Shown here in pieces: positions 53,833 to 64,000 of a stretch of 64,000 nt of DNA (positions are counted from its first letter, which is position 1; each line of letters opens with the position of its first letter). This stretch comes from Meconema thalassinum (taxonomy: Eukaryota > Arthropoda > Insecta > Orthoptera > Tettigoniidae). A program made the translations under genes and the position numbers. The stretch lies in the NCBI GenBank assembly GCA_946902985.2, contig OX336395.1, positions 289,349,065-289,413,064 on the forward strand. The letters are read 5' to 3'. The notes beneath the pieces were generated by a model, which was not told the origin of the DNA, ran no database searches, and saw only the letters and a list, made by a program, of their open reading frames with translations.

Positions 53833-54700
53833 AAACAATTGCCAACTTATAAAAGTAAAATTCATTTTTGATCACATTGTTGCCAACTTAGATTTACAGT
53901 AGAGGTTATAGTCAGTTGTAAACATAATTAAATTTCAACACCTTTAAAAGGCCTTATCGACTGTAGACAAGAATAATAATTTTAGGTGGACCCTAACCTA
54001 ACCTGTCACTAATTGTAAATTTTGGGGCTTGCTAGAATTGCGTACGCAATGTGTGGAAGCAAATGACAATCACAGTCCGTTATGCGAGTCACTGTATTAG
54101 TGAACATGTAATACTGATGAATAACCAGGTGCTGACTTCAAGATTTAGTAAGTAATGGCAATTTTTAAGCATTCCAATAAAGGTTTATTACAATAAGATG
54201 CAAGATAAATGTCTATTAAAACACGAGCCCCTTAATTTTATGTGGGTATGTCATTGCATATGATGCTATGTATTTTTAAGATAAAGCAACAAACTACTTG
54301 ATGCCTAATGAAGTTATAGTTTTGCAGCATTTAAAATGCAGGATTGCACTAGCCGACAGAGGTGAACATACCAAAATTGTTTCGCACATCACTAAGAGAA
54401 CAGTTGGGTGGCGCTTAAGAGTACATAGCCTACTCCTTTCTATAAAAATTCTTAAAGTACTGAAATGAAGCAAATTACCTGAATTAATAGTCGGCAGAAT
54501 ATCTGGAGACGATGTAGTATTAGATGTTCACTGCTCCGCTGTTATAGACGCACCACCCTCCCCAAATAGGATCATGACTTATATAATTGAAAATGCAGAT
54601 CTGTCCACGTTGTCGCAGCTTCTAACCTGAGGAACCGAAGCAAGGCATCTTTTAGTTTTACGTGACCGTTGATCATGAGCCACGGGACCTCTTTTTAACG
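53833..54700. other. No gene recognised
   Basis: AT-rich sequence inside the long intron proposed for the MADF gene. There is no recognisable ORF. Confidence 0.4.
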
Positions 54701-54820
54701 TGGAATCCGAGCTAATGTATAACACCCCTGGTTTTTGTTACGCACAGTGGGAGTAGTCACGCATCAATAATCTTTATCCAGGCCAACGGTTCTGCCTTTT
54801 ATTTCATTATGCGAGTGTCG

Positions 54821-57369
54821 TGTAACCGATATCGCATGGTTTTGAGAGCTCTGGCAACGTCGCATAGCAGGGGGAAGAAAGCAAGCGGAAGTAATCTGAG
54901 GTTGATGTTTTTACGTCATGGACATAGTCGACAGCATGACTAGGCGAAGGTTCCAGAAGCGTAGAGGGCGCTGATGAGCTCCAGGAAAAGTCAAGGTGGG
55001 AAGGTCACGTCGGAGAAGCGGGTCACTTTCTTTTGTATCGCCGTACACCGAAGTTCACTTTCTTTTGTGTCGCCGTACGCTGAAGTTACAAACAAGTGTG
55101 TAGGGGCAGTCGTACCATGGCAACTTGAAACCAGTGCGGTATTCCCTCTGTATTAACGAATATTAAAGCCAAATGTGATGAGGCGATATTATAACGCAGA
55201 TCATAATGCATTATGTTGTGAAACACTAGTCATTAGTACAACGGAGTGCGAGCAAACACACGTGGTGTCTTAAGCTTTTACTAGGTACGGGACTGCATGG
55301 GCCGTGCGCGATATAATTGACGCATAGAACATATGAATGAATCGATGCGCGTTTGTTTGACGAGCAGACAAGGAGTGCCCAGGGTCAGTGAACTATGAGA
55401 TATAAACTGAGTGTAGTCCAAATATAGAGCGACATCCAAGGACGGACGTTAACTCTTATGTGTGCAGGCTGGTGTATTGCGTACGATATAACCTGTGTCG
55501 TTATAGAGTTATCATCACGGCCATAAGTTGATATTACTTGGCATATTCGACATGAAGATTGCAGCGATGTATTGGACGGACATAAAGGCTATCAGTACAG
55601 ACCAGTGCGAGTTGTGTGACAAGAACTTTACGAGGGAAGAGATGACCAGCTAGATTTAGAAACGTGGAAGCTGTTATGATGACGTGGAAATGAAGGCAAG
55701 CCAGGAAGGACCATGGACACCCAGAGGGTCGCGAGCTGGATCCAGGGCGAGAGGAGAGGATGTTCAATGAGAAGAACGTGGAACCAAACCTCCAGGAAAC
55801 GTGTCAGCGGAACCAAGACTGAGGTGGTCGAAAGGTACTGAAAACCATGTTAATTCTTAAGTAGTGGTTAAGGGGTAGTGGTTACTAAGATTTGAACAGA
55901 TGGGCGTAAATCGAAATAGAAGTTAATCAAAAGGATAAAATGCGATAACATGACAAGATTATTAGGACAGTAAATTTTAAGTTTTCTTTTGAGAGATTAT
56001 TGGAGTCATATTTACGATTTAAAATGAAATATAAGGATGCTTTAAAATATAATCGGAGTACAGGAATCTTTCAGCGTGTTACGTCGCTGTGTTCTTTGAA
56101 TTGGTGCAACCTGGATGACAATTTATGGTTTGAACAGGCTTAAATTACAGGGGGAACATTTACACTTAAGGGGCCACTTTTTGTGCGCACATCATGATAT
56201 TTATACTAAACACTCACACGTCACTGAGGTTTCCCTTTACATGCTAACATGAGGAGATGCATTTGGTAGGTAACTGATACAAGGTTATGTGAATAATGAA
56301 ACTGCATTGATAAAATTGTAGGGTTGTCTAATACGAAGTTATGATGAAACTAAAGGTTCTCACTATAGCGAAGTGAATAAAATAAATGATTATAATTAAT
56401 GTTACGTGATAGATTAAAGTATATGACATTTTGAGGCAATTGTCAGTTGAAAAATAATACAGATAGGCAGAGGCCATCTACTTAAATGTTTATGGTGTAT
56501 TTATAAATGTGTGAAGAGCATGCAGTGGTTAACAAAAAAATAAATTAATATCTGGAATCATAAAGATTTTACAATGTAAAGTAATGAATGTAAAAGCCAA
56601 CAACCAGTCATTTTTCTGAGTGAGGCACAGCTGAACGGAAACCAGTGAAAATAATAATGAAAGTATTTAATCCATGAATTAAAATTTTGTAAATGAATTA
56701 TTTGACGCCAGTGACATCCATATATAAATATATATTTTTCTTTTGGTGATTACATTTAGTTAGAAGGAGATCGAATGAGGCAATAATTTTTCCTTTGAAT
56801 ATTTTCTCATATTTATGCACCTGCTCATTTATGGACTATTCAACGGAGAGGTGACATAGCATTTTGAAGTAATGGTTGTAATACTAGGGTGATATAGCTC
56901 TGATCTCCGTAAGTTATTTTGTATCCAAAGATTAGGACGCCCGGAGATTTTTGTCCTCATTAATTTGAATTTTGCTTCTGCGTCATTAGTTTATTTGCAC
57001 ATCAAGAGTAATTTTGAGAAGTCTCCGAGCGAAGGTAGGCTTCTGTGTTTGATTTTATGTATTTAGTGGTGTGGTTCTGTAATCAATGGTGGATGAGTTT
57101 TATTTTAACAGCGGAGTTTTTTGTCATTCTTGTTCGTTGTCATACTTGTGTGTCCACCGGATCAATTTTGAGATTTTACCCCAGTTGTATCCATTTTTAT
57201 AAAGACCCCGGGATTGCTTGAATCTCGTTCCCGACATAGTTTTTTTTTAATGCCAAAATTGATTCGGACATTCAAGATTTTTTTTTCTTTTCGAGTTGTA
57301 CCGAATTCTGGGTAAGGGTTGACGTGTGTGTGTCGAGACACCCAATCCAAAGCCAGATTATCGGGCACA
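54821..57369. mobile_element. Probable solo LTR, 2549 bp, inside a TIR element
   Basis: The sequence runs from TGTAACCGATATCGC to TTATCGGGCACA (5'-TG...CA-3') and is flanked by GTCG on both sides (54817-54820 and 57370-57373). Outside it, the two flanks join to a continuous copy of the 1.35-kb TIR family (right end 57542, inverted). There is no ORF with Gag or Pol features inside and the terminal sequence is not repeated internally, so it looks like a long solo LTR. A ~35-bp tandem duplication (CACTTTCTTTTGTNTCGCCG) lies at 55023-55088. Confidence 0.6.
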
Positions 57370-57639
57370 GTCGTGTGGTGATTTTTGTATCGGACATGTT
57401 GGCAACAGGTGTGACCTCAATGTAACATGGCGTGGATTGTGAATTGAACACGAACAAAAATGCTTTATTTACGTAATGAAACAAATATTTCCGGTGCAGC
57501 AGTGGCAATTGAAATCAACTAGTAACGACTCCCAGAAAGGTATGTGAATCGTAAATTATCTATTTTCAGTAATCTACCTTGTGAAAGTTATGAACAGGGA
57601 GGATTGGGCACTCTTAAGTTTTATTAACAGCTGTTTCAT

Positions 57640-58010
57640 TTAGGGGGTCGGTCTACCAACCCCAAGCTTGCAGGTTCGCTCCTGGCCGTGGTAAGTGATT
57701 TTTTTGAAAGGGGACAAAAATCACGGCATGGATGTCATACGTTGTTGGCATGTTAAATAACCCATTTGAATTCAGTAGGCCGTGTTCATAATGGCAAAAT
57801 TAATCTCGGGATTTTCCGCCAACACAAAGTTCCTCCATTCTCTACTAGAAAGTGCTGTAGTGTCAAGGAGCTTAGATATCTAACCTCCTTGACTTTCATA
57901 GCGTTCAAAGGAACGACGAAATTCGGCATGCAAGCAGCCCTCTGGGTGTCAATTAATAAAGCTTGCACCCGGCACCCAAGGCCATACGATATTATTATTA
58001 TTATTTAGGG
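57640..58010 (+). mobile_element. tRNA-derived SINE with (ATT)n tail
   Basis: A box B-like GCAGGTTCGCTCCTGG lies at about 57670 and an (ATT)n tail at 57989-58005. A second, inverted SINE-like piece follows (58010-58260) with GGGAATTGAATCCACCC (box B on the minus strand) and the GTACATGGGGTTG tail type also seen at 41670. Confidence 0.55.
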
Positions 58011-58260
58011 GTTTGGACATTGTGGTCATTTCAACCCCATGTACTTGGGTGTGTGCTGCAGTGTGTGTGTTTGTAATTGGAGTGAGGATTGGGAAGGAAG
58101 CATCCGAGGAATCACCCTGGAGTTCTAGGATGGTCGAGGTGGGAATTGAATCCACCCTTTTAGGATTTGCCGCAAGTGGCAGTGCGTCCTCCAGTCGGGT
58201 CGTTATTTAAATTTCTTGGCTGAGCGGGGAATTGAACGTATGACCTTTGGGACTGGGTCA

Positions 58261-60248
58261 TTATACGTATTCCAAAACCACTGTATAGACAAACACTTCC
58301 ACAAGACTAAATACATAATATATCATTGCATTCGTCCATTGAAAATCACGCCTATAAACCATTTGCCTTACGAGGTTCATAATACTGTTTTATCCCTTGG
58401 TTGGGGGTGGGAAAAACACGTTAGTGTAGATGTGCTAATTTTGAGGACTGCTTCCGAATGAGGGTAGCTTTCCGTGATTAGGAGAGACTACCAGTGTAGT
58501 GTGTTGGTGGGAGTACTTAATCTATTGGGGGCGTCCCTGCAAGATGCAATTACCTGCCAGGGGATGAATGTCTAAGTGCAGGCTGCTAATCCAGCCTGCC
58601 AATTAAGTAGAGTGAGCAATTCAATGAATGTGCAGAGTTAGTGGTTCGACACTCTGCAGTCGAGTCGCGTGCTCGAGTACAATAGAACCTGACAAAGCAG
58701 TTACTGGTCTCTACGGTCACGGGCAATTATAACTAAGGTCAAGTTGGGTGTAAGGATGTAAAATGGAGTGTAATCAGTGATAAACGTGTATGCTTACTGA
58801 CCATGTATTTATTGGCCAGTAAATGTGATGTGATGTCCCTCTTGGGGAGTTTAGAAAAATATAAAATGTGATACAGTTTGTAAGGTGTACAGTAATTCAG
58901 GGTAGGTGTTTTACAAAGTTAAAGGACTCTGAGCACAACTAGATATCACCTGGTGTAGAGCTGGAACTCGTCGGGCAGGGCCGCTGGCGAAGAACAGAAC
59001 AGAACAGATAATCCCTCCTGTCCGGGTTCCATTCTTATATGTTTCGGAGCTGCTTGGTCAGCATTGCATCAGTGTAGCTGCCCCAGATAGTTGTTAGTGT
59101 AAATGTTTATGTGAGTTTTGCAAGCCGTTGGCTAACCTCCTAGGCTTAGGTGGTCGCCGCTTGCTGTGTAGAGATATGTACTGGAATTATAGTGTTTCCA
59201 GTTGGGGTGGTTTTGGTAAAAGATGGCGGGGTGGTTCTCAGGGGGTACTGCCCCCGGGCTGTACAATACTTGAAGGCTTGACTCCTTATTGGTGTGTGTT
59301 TTAATTTAAGCACCACAGGTCTGCCAAGGTTTTAGGATACTGACAAACCGTTGGTTTGTCACAGATTATGTTCGGCTCCATTAGGTGTGTGAGTATTATT
59401 ATAATTAATTACCACAACTCCTGATTTATTTCAATTAAATTCATTTAACTAATACCTATAGTAGTTTTAATAGTTTGATTTTCACTATTCCATGTTCAAT
59501 GTCGATGGTGCAAGTGCTATCATCATCATCATATATATTATTTCAGTAGCACAGATCCCTCCTGCGGCACTCACAAGCGACCGATCGTGACAAATGAGCA
59601 TTCAAATGAAAGAGAATAGATATTAGCACAGACGAATTGCACTCTAATTTCATAAATATCTATAAGTTCTTTAAAAATGACTTTTAAGAAAAATGTTCAA
59701 GTGTGCGATTTGCATACACTGTTGCTGTAGGAAAATACGCTCCATAATTGCTGTCCGCTTTACATTTTGGTCGCTGTGACGCCTGTTTCATGTCATTTTA
59801 ACATTCTGAGGTCTTCCTTTATGATTTTGCATGGATTTCAGAAATACTAAATCAAAGGAATGAACACTCAAAATCCTATAATATATTTTCAATAATCTGC
59901 CCTGTGAAAGTTATGAAAAGGGAGGAGTACCTAATCTCAACAATTAATCAACCGTTCTCCTTAAGTCTCTCATTATAAACCTATTGAGGAAAGTGTGGTT
60001 TATGAACATGCGAGATTTCTCTCACGGATCCGCTGGTATTTATTAAACGATAAAATTGTGATATTTTTAGAAATGTTGCAATTTTTTTCTAAGAACGATT
60101 TGCCCTATATCATTTCTATTTTCGGAATAAAATACGATAAATGTTGACAGGTATGAAATAACTTTATAATGTTACATAACTCCCTCGAAGACATTACTTT
60201 ATTAAATTAAATGTTTATTAAATAAAGTTATGCGTATATCAAACCTAC
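58261..60248. other. No gene recognised; perfect hairpin at 59341
   Basis: There is a 9-bp perfect stem with a 3-base loop at 59341-59361 (TGACAAACC / GGTTTGTCA). The stretch 58930-59590 has a different, more GC-rich composition and may be part of an LTR or DNA element, but I could not find its ends. Confidence 0.35.
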
Positions 60249-60402
60249 CTTTCCAACCCATTGCATCAGCAACCAACTTCCACGTCTGGCCTTTGTACAA
60301 GTTACTTTTGTACTTAGGGTCGCCTAACGTACAACCACTCTGCCTCACAAGATCTATGAAAATGTCGTCTTCGACGTGATGTTCTTGTGAGTATTCAGAC
60401 AT
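60249..60402 (-). CDS. MADF-domain gene, first coding exon
   Basis: From the ATG at 60402 it encodes 51 residues (MSEYSQEHHVEDD, then DLVRQSGCTLGDPKYKSN and the W of QTWKLVADAMGWK), the first two helices of a MADF domain. It ends at a consensus donor AAAG/GTAGGT in phase 1, which joins exactly to exon 2 at 52286. The product is probably a small DNA-binding protein. It could be a host Adf-1-like regulator or the DNA-binding partner of a PIF/Harbinger transposon. Confidence 0.65.
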
Positions 60403-61242
60403 ATCGAAAGTGGAAGTTCAGTAGGGAAATGACAAAACTTGGGTTATGATAACATGTATTACAACGGAAGTAAATGGTCAGTGCAAATTTAAATAATTCT
60501 CAGTTTACAATATAAAACTGTCGAGGATACAAAGGTGTTGTTGTGTTGCCGGTAACAGACTTATAACGACAATATACATGTTAGCCTACCCCATATTAGT
60601 ATTTAGAAGTCTTTTTGGAGAGACGAAAAGGGTCCTAGTTTGAGCAGGGCGGCTTGTAGCTGAAGAGAGCGTTGTATTTTGTGACTTTTTTAATGTCTGT
60701 ATGCAACTAGTGCTAATTTATAATACTCGTCCAATTCACTTCCATTGATCTTATTAAATGTGTTGTTAGGTTTGTAATGTAGGGTGATTGGTCTGCTAAT
60801 ATTATACTTACTCCACCCGCCTCCAAATCAAATTTGAATATACAGTAGATAGAAATTGAGCAACCAAACAGGCCTATAGGATACTTTATTCCACTGCTCT
60901 ACAAGCAGGCATCATTAAATCCTCATTTTATGTGTTCAATCGCAATGATAAATATCAACAACTTAAACGACAATGACTCTGAAATTGCAAACATATACTC
61001 TGAATCACATGTTTATGAAATGAGTGTAAAAGTACTGTTGTTGATGAATATAATCTCTCCTAATCGCTGTGCACCGCAAGGGTTATATTGGGGTTACGAG
61101 TATTAACGTACATTTGGGCGTCTGAAATTAACTCATTTAATTTATTAAATATGAGAGTGATTTGGCATACTTGTATAAGTAGATCTACAGTAATTAATTC
61201 ATCCTTAAATGTGCTTTCTCTGTTCTGGTTTCTTTGAACATT

Positions 61243-61311
61243 ATGGAGGAGAACCCGTTTATCAAGAGTGAACCAGATGGGTCGACTCGTAGTGAAGAAT
61301 AGCGTAACATT
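61243..61311 (+). pseudogene. Plus-strand copy of the IKxE-rich gene's first exon, with a stop
   Basis: This 69-bp stretch begins MEENPFIKSEPDGS and is similar to the exon at 23586-23654, including the leader before the ATG. Codon 20 is TAG (61300-61302), and the donor has changed from GTAAGT to GTCAGT. Either this copy's start is dead or another start is used. It lies 2.4 kb upstream of the matching exon at 63676. Confidence 0.55.
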
Positions 61312-61481
61312 GTCAGTAGCGTTTTAATTGATTTGGTGTAACATTGCAATCTTAATGAAGTGCAAGGTTTAGGCCTAGTTAATTTATACTCAATAGTAAA
61401 TCTCTTAACTTTTACATATTCATTGTTCAAAAGAGGCACTTATCCGGCAGATTATTGGAAATGTATTATTTTTGATTAACA

Positions 61482-63500
61482 TACCTTTCTGGGAGTCATT
61501 AGATGTTCACTCCAATTTGAATTGTCACTGCTGCACCTGAAATATTTTAGCCTAATTTCGTTTTTTGCAAAAAATGAAAGTAGACTTATTAGATCAACAA
61601 AAGGCGAAAAATTGTGTGTCTGTGTGTGTGTGAGAGAGAGTACTCAGAATGTCTGTCCCCCCCCCCCCCCTATCAATTCGAACACGGTGAATCCGAATTG
61701 AACGAAATTTGGTACAGAGGTAGCACTAGCAAAGGGCACCTCTGTGTCATGTTTTATATCGTCGCCATCTTGACAGAAACGTAATGGCGGCCACCCAAAT
61801 GTTAAAAGCTTAAATCAAATTACGACCAAACGAATCACCTGATCTCTACCAATTTTTACAACATTATACCTTTGCTTATGACGAATCTGTTGACCAATAA
61901 TTTGCGGATGGCGGCCATGTATGTGTGCAAATCGATTCCCCCTATCTATTCAAACACGGTTAAACCGAATTGAACGAAATTTGGTACAGAGGTAGCACTA
62001 GCAAAGGCAACCTCAGTGTCATGTTTTATATCGCCGCCATCTTGACGAAAACGTAATGGCGACCACCCAAATGTTGAAAGCTTAAATCAAATTACGACCA
62101 AACGAATCATCTGATCTCTTCCAATTTTTGCAACATTATACCTTTTCATATTATTTTTTGGGACCAATCTACAAGGTCATCAACCCAATAATTTATGGAT
62201 GGCGGGCATGTTTGTGTGCTAATCGATTCCCCCTATCTATTCAAACACGGTGAAACCCAATTGAACGAAATTTGGTACAGAGGTAGCACTAGCAAAGGCC
62301 ACCTCAGTGTCATGTTTTATATCGCCGCCATCTTGACGAAAACGTAATGGCGACCACCCAAATGTTGAAAGATTAAATGAAATTACGACCAAACGAATCA
62401 TCTGATCTCTACCAATTTTTGCAACATTATACCTTTGCATATGAAGAATCTTTTGACCAATCTACAAGGTCATCAGCCCTATAATTTGCGGATGATGGCC
62501 ATGTTTGTGTGCTAATCGATTCCCCCTATCTATTCAAACACGGTGAAACCTAATTGAACGAAATTTGGTACAGAGGTAGCAATAGCAAAGGGCACCTCAT
62601 TGTCGTGTTTTATATTGCCGCCATCTTGACGGAAACGTAATGGTGGCCACCTAAATGTTTAAAGATTAAATCAAATTACGACCAACCTAATAATCTGATC
62701 TCTACCAGATTTTGCAACAACATACCTTTTTGTGGGAAGCATATTTTGACTGAAATAGAAGATCATCAGCCCAATAGTTTGCAGATAGCAGCCAAGTATG
62801 TGTGCAAATCGATTCACCATATCAATTCAAACACGGTAGAACCGAATTGAATGAAATTTTGTACAGAGGTAGCACTAGCAAAGGGCACCTCATATCCATG
62901 TTTAATATCCTTACAAAACGTTATATTTCAACAAGCTACTACAACCAACATTCAATTGAACTCCTTGAAAAGGAAAAATAGTTATAACAATACCCATACA
63001 TTTAGGAGAAAGTAGGCTATATGTTCTTTACTAAACATCTTGTTTTTATTACCTGTACGTACATAAAAATAATTTTACTTCTTGTTAATTTGACGACCGC
63101 CGCCATGACACATTCACGTCATACAGGTACACTACTTCATACCCGTTGCTACATGTTCGATACAAAATTCACCACACGACACGTGAATAATGAAATGAAA
63201 GGCAAAACCATTGGCCTGGATAAAGACTTTTGATGCATGACTACCCCCACTGTGCGTGAAAAAAACAGGGGTGTTTATATTAGCACCTAACCATTATTGG
63301 TCTAGGCGAAAACCATTGGTCTGCTGAATGCGATATAGTACCGAATGCGTGCGGTTGGCAATATGGTGCATGACGGTACATGATGCTAAAATGGCTGAAT
63401 CAGCTGGACTTCTGCGTATATAAGTCGTGTTCATACTTGGGATGGCCGGGTGGGTCTCAGACAGTGGAGGAGTAAACATCTATTGCTACATCATCTCCAG
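61482..63500 (+). mobile_element. Copy of the 1.35-kb TIR family, split by a satellite array
   Basis: The left end TACCTTTCTGGGAGTCATTA lies at 61482. The body resumes at about 62960-63500 with parts matching 50030-50640 (AAAACCATTGGCCTGGATAA, CACTGTGCGTGAAAA, GGAGGAGTAAACA). The 290-bp satellite lies between. The right end was not found. Confidence 0.5.
61655..62930. repeat. 290-bp satellite, about five units
   Basis: The core AACGAAATTTGGTACAGAGG recurs at 61701, 61973, 62264, 62557 and, degenerate, 62850 (spacing 272, 291, 293, 293). Each unit includes ATCGCCGCCATCTTGACG-like and CGACCAAACGAATCA blocks. A poly-C run (61660-61670) and (TG)n precede it. Confidence 0.9.
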
Positions 63501-63675
63501 GTATTTTCCCGACCATAAATTCAGTTAATTTGGTTAATTTCAGTACTTTAAGTATTTTGTACCGATAAGTACCTCTTCTGAATACTTACCTTTTATATTT
63601 TATGTCACACGTAACATAGTACTCATCCTGTATCTATGTATGTTACATTGGATCACACTTGTATAACACTTTCAG

Positions 63676-63774
63676 GAGTCCAGTGAGCAGTTGCCCTCTG
63701 ATAATCTGCAGGACGAGCCTGGTGATATATTTGAAATTGAACGGATAGATGTTAAAGAGGAGTATCAAATACAG
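63676..63774 (+). CDS. Plus-strand twin of the 99-bp IKxE-rich exon
   Basis: It is bounded by TTTCAG and CAG/GTGATT, phase 0, 33 codons. The peptide differs from the minus-strand exon at 18059 at only four places (for example Lys to Asn in the SDxL segment, and His to Tyr near the end), and VKEE and DEPGDIFEIE are kept. The intron flanks are similar but more diverged than the exon, consistent with selection on the exon or recent duplication. The gene should continue to the right of the window. Confidence 0.6.
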
Positions 63775-64000
63775 GTGATTATATTTATAGGTTAAATATT
63801 ATTTAGAAGTTAGTATTACACAGTCTTATTTTTTACAAGAACATTAAGGGGTAGCTGATATTATTCAATTGAAACTGCAGTACTTTTATGCTGGTATCCT
63901 TTGTCCTATTTTAAGTCCAGTTTTACAACACATGGCATTATTGGAACTCGATCATACAGCATTTGAGATATGATTGCCCTTAAGTGAATTCACTGCTGTT

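Overview
The window is nuclear DNA of an arthropod, almost certainly an insect. The evidence is intron-bearing gene fragments, an AT-rich background, many tRNA-derived SINEs, and piggyBac, mariner, PIF/Harbinger and APE-type LINE elements. A large-genome lineage such as a polyneopteran fits the density and nesting of repeats, but that is inference; nothing here names the species. Very little host gene sequence is visible. Nearly everything recognisable is mobile or virus-derived.

Region 1 (1-11.4 kb) is an integrated Polinton/adintovirus-like element. A minus-strand block (8.2 to 2.4 kb) encodes virion proteins: a probable spike-type protein, basic and hydrophobic core-type proteins, an adenain-like protease, penton, a frameshifted double-jelly-roll major capsid protein, a BIR (IAP-like) protein, a broken gene of unknown function and a PLA2 protein with a long polyQ tract. 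A divergent plus-strand block (8.3 to 11.4 kb) has the packaging ATPase, a conserved unknown protein and a chromodomain integrase. Several genes are broken and a SINE splits the integrase, so the copy is decayed. No DNA polymerase B is visible.

Region 2 (11.4-24.5 kb) holds an eight-unit 148-bp satellite, a LINE reverse-transcriptase fragment and a dead piggyBac. It also has four candidate minus-strand exons of a gene rich in SUMO-type IKxE motifs, like the N-terminal part of insect zinc-finger genes. A second copy of two of these exons lies on the plus strand at 61.2-63.8 kb.

Region 3 (24.5-38.7 kb) is a giant inverted repeat (arms about 4 kb, CAGTGGC termini). At its centre lies a 5.66-kb insert of retroelement sequence whose polymerase has short motifs like those of hepadnaviral P proteins (FYHLPL, LPMG, YLDD, FADAT, NPADGPSR). 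The insert is a mosaic of tandem polymerase and Gag/core modules. Its two outer ends are neighbouring positions (about 15 bp apart) in the reverse-transcriptase gene, as expected if a circular or concatemeric DNA had been opened there and captured. This is the most interesting object in the window.

Region 4 (39-64 kb) is a nest of transposons: an IS630-like transposase remnant, a THAP exon, a full-length mariner with four in-frame stops, a PIF/Harbinger transposase split by a recent LINE with an open ORF2, a MADF-domain gene, a 1.35-kb TIR element in several copies, a 2.55-kb probable solo LTR and a 290-bp satellite.
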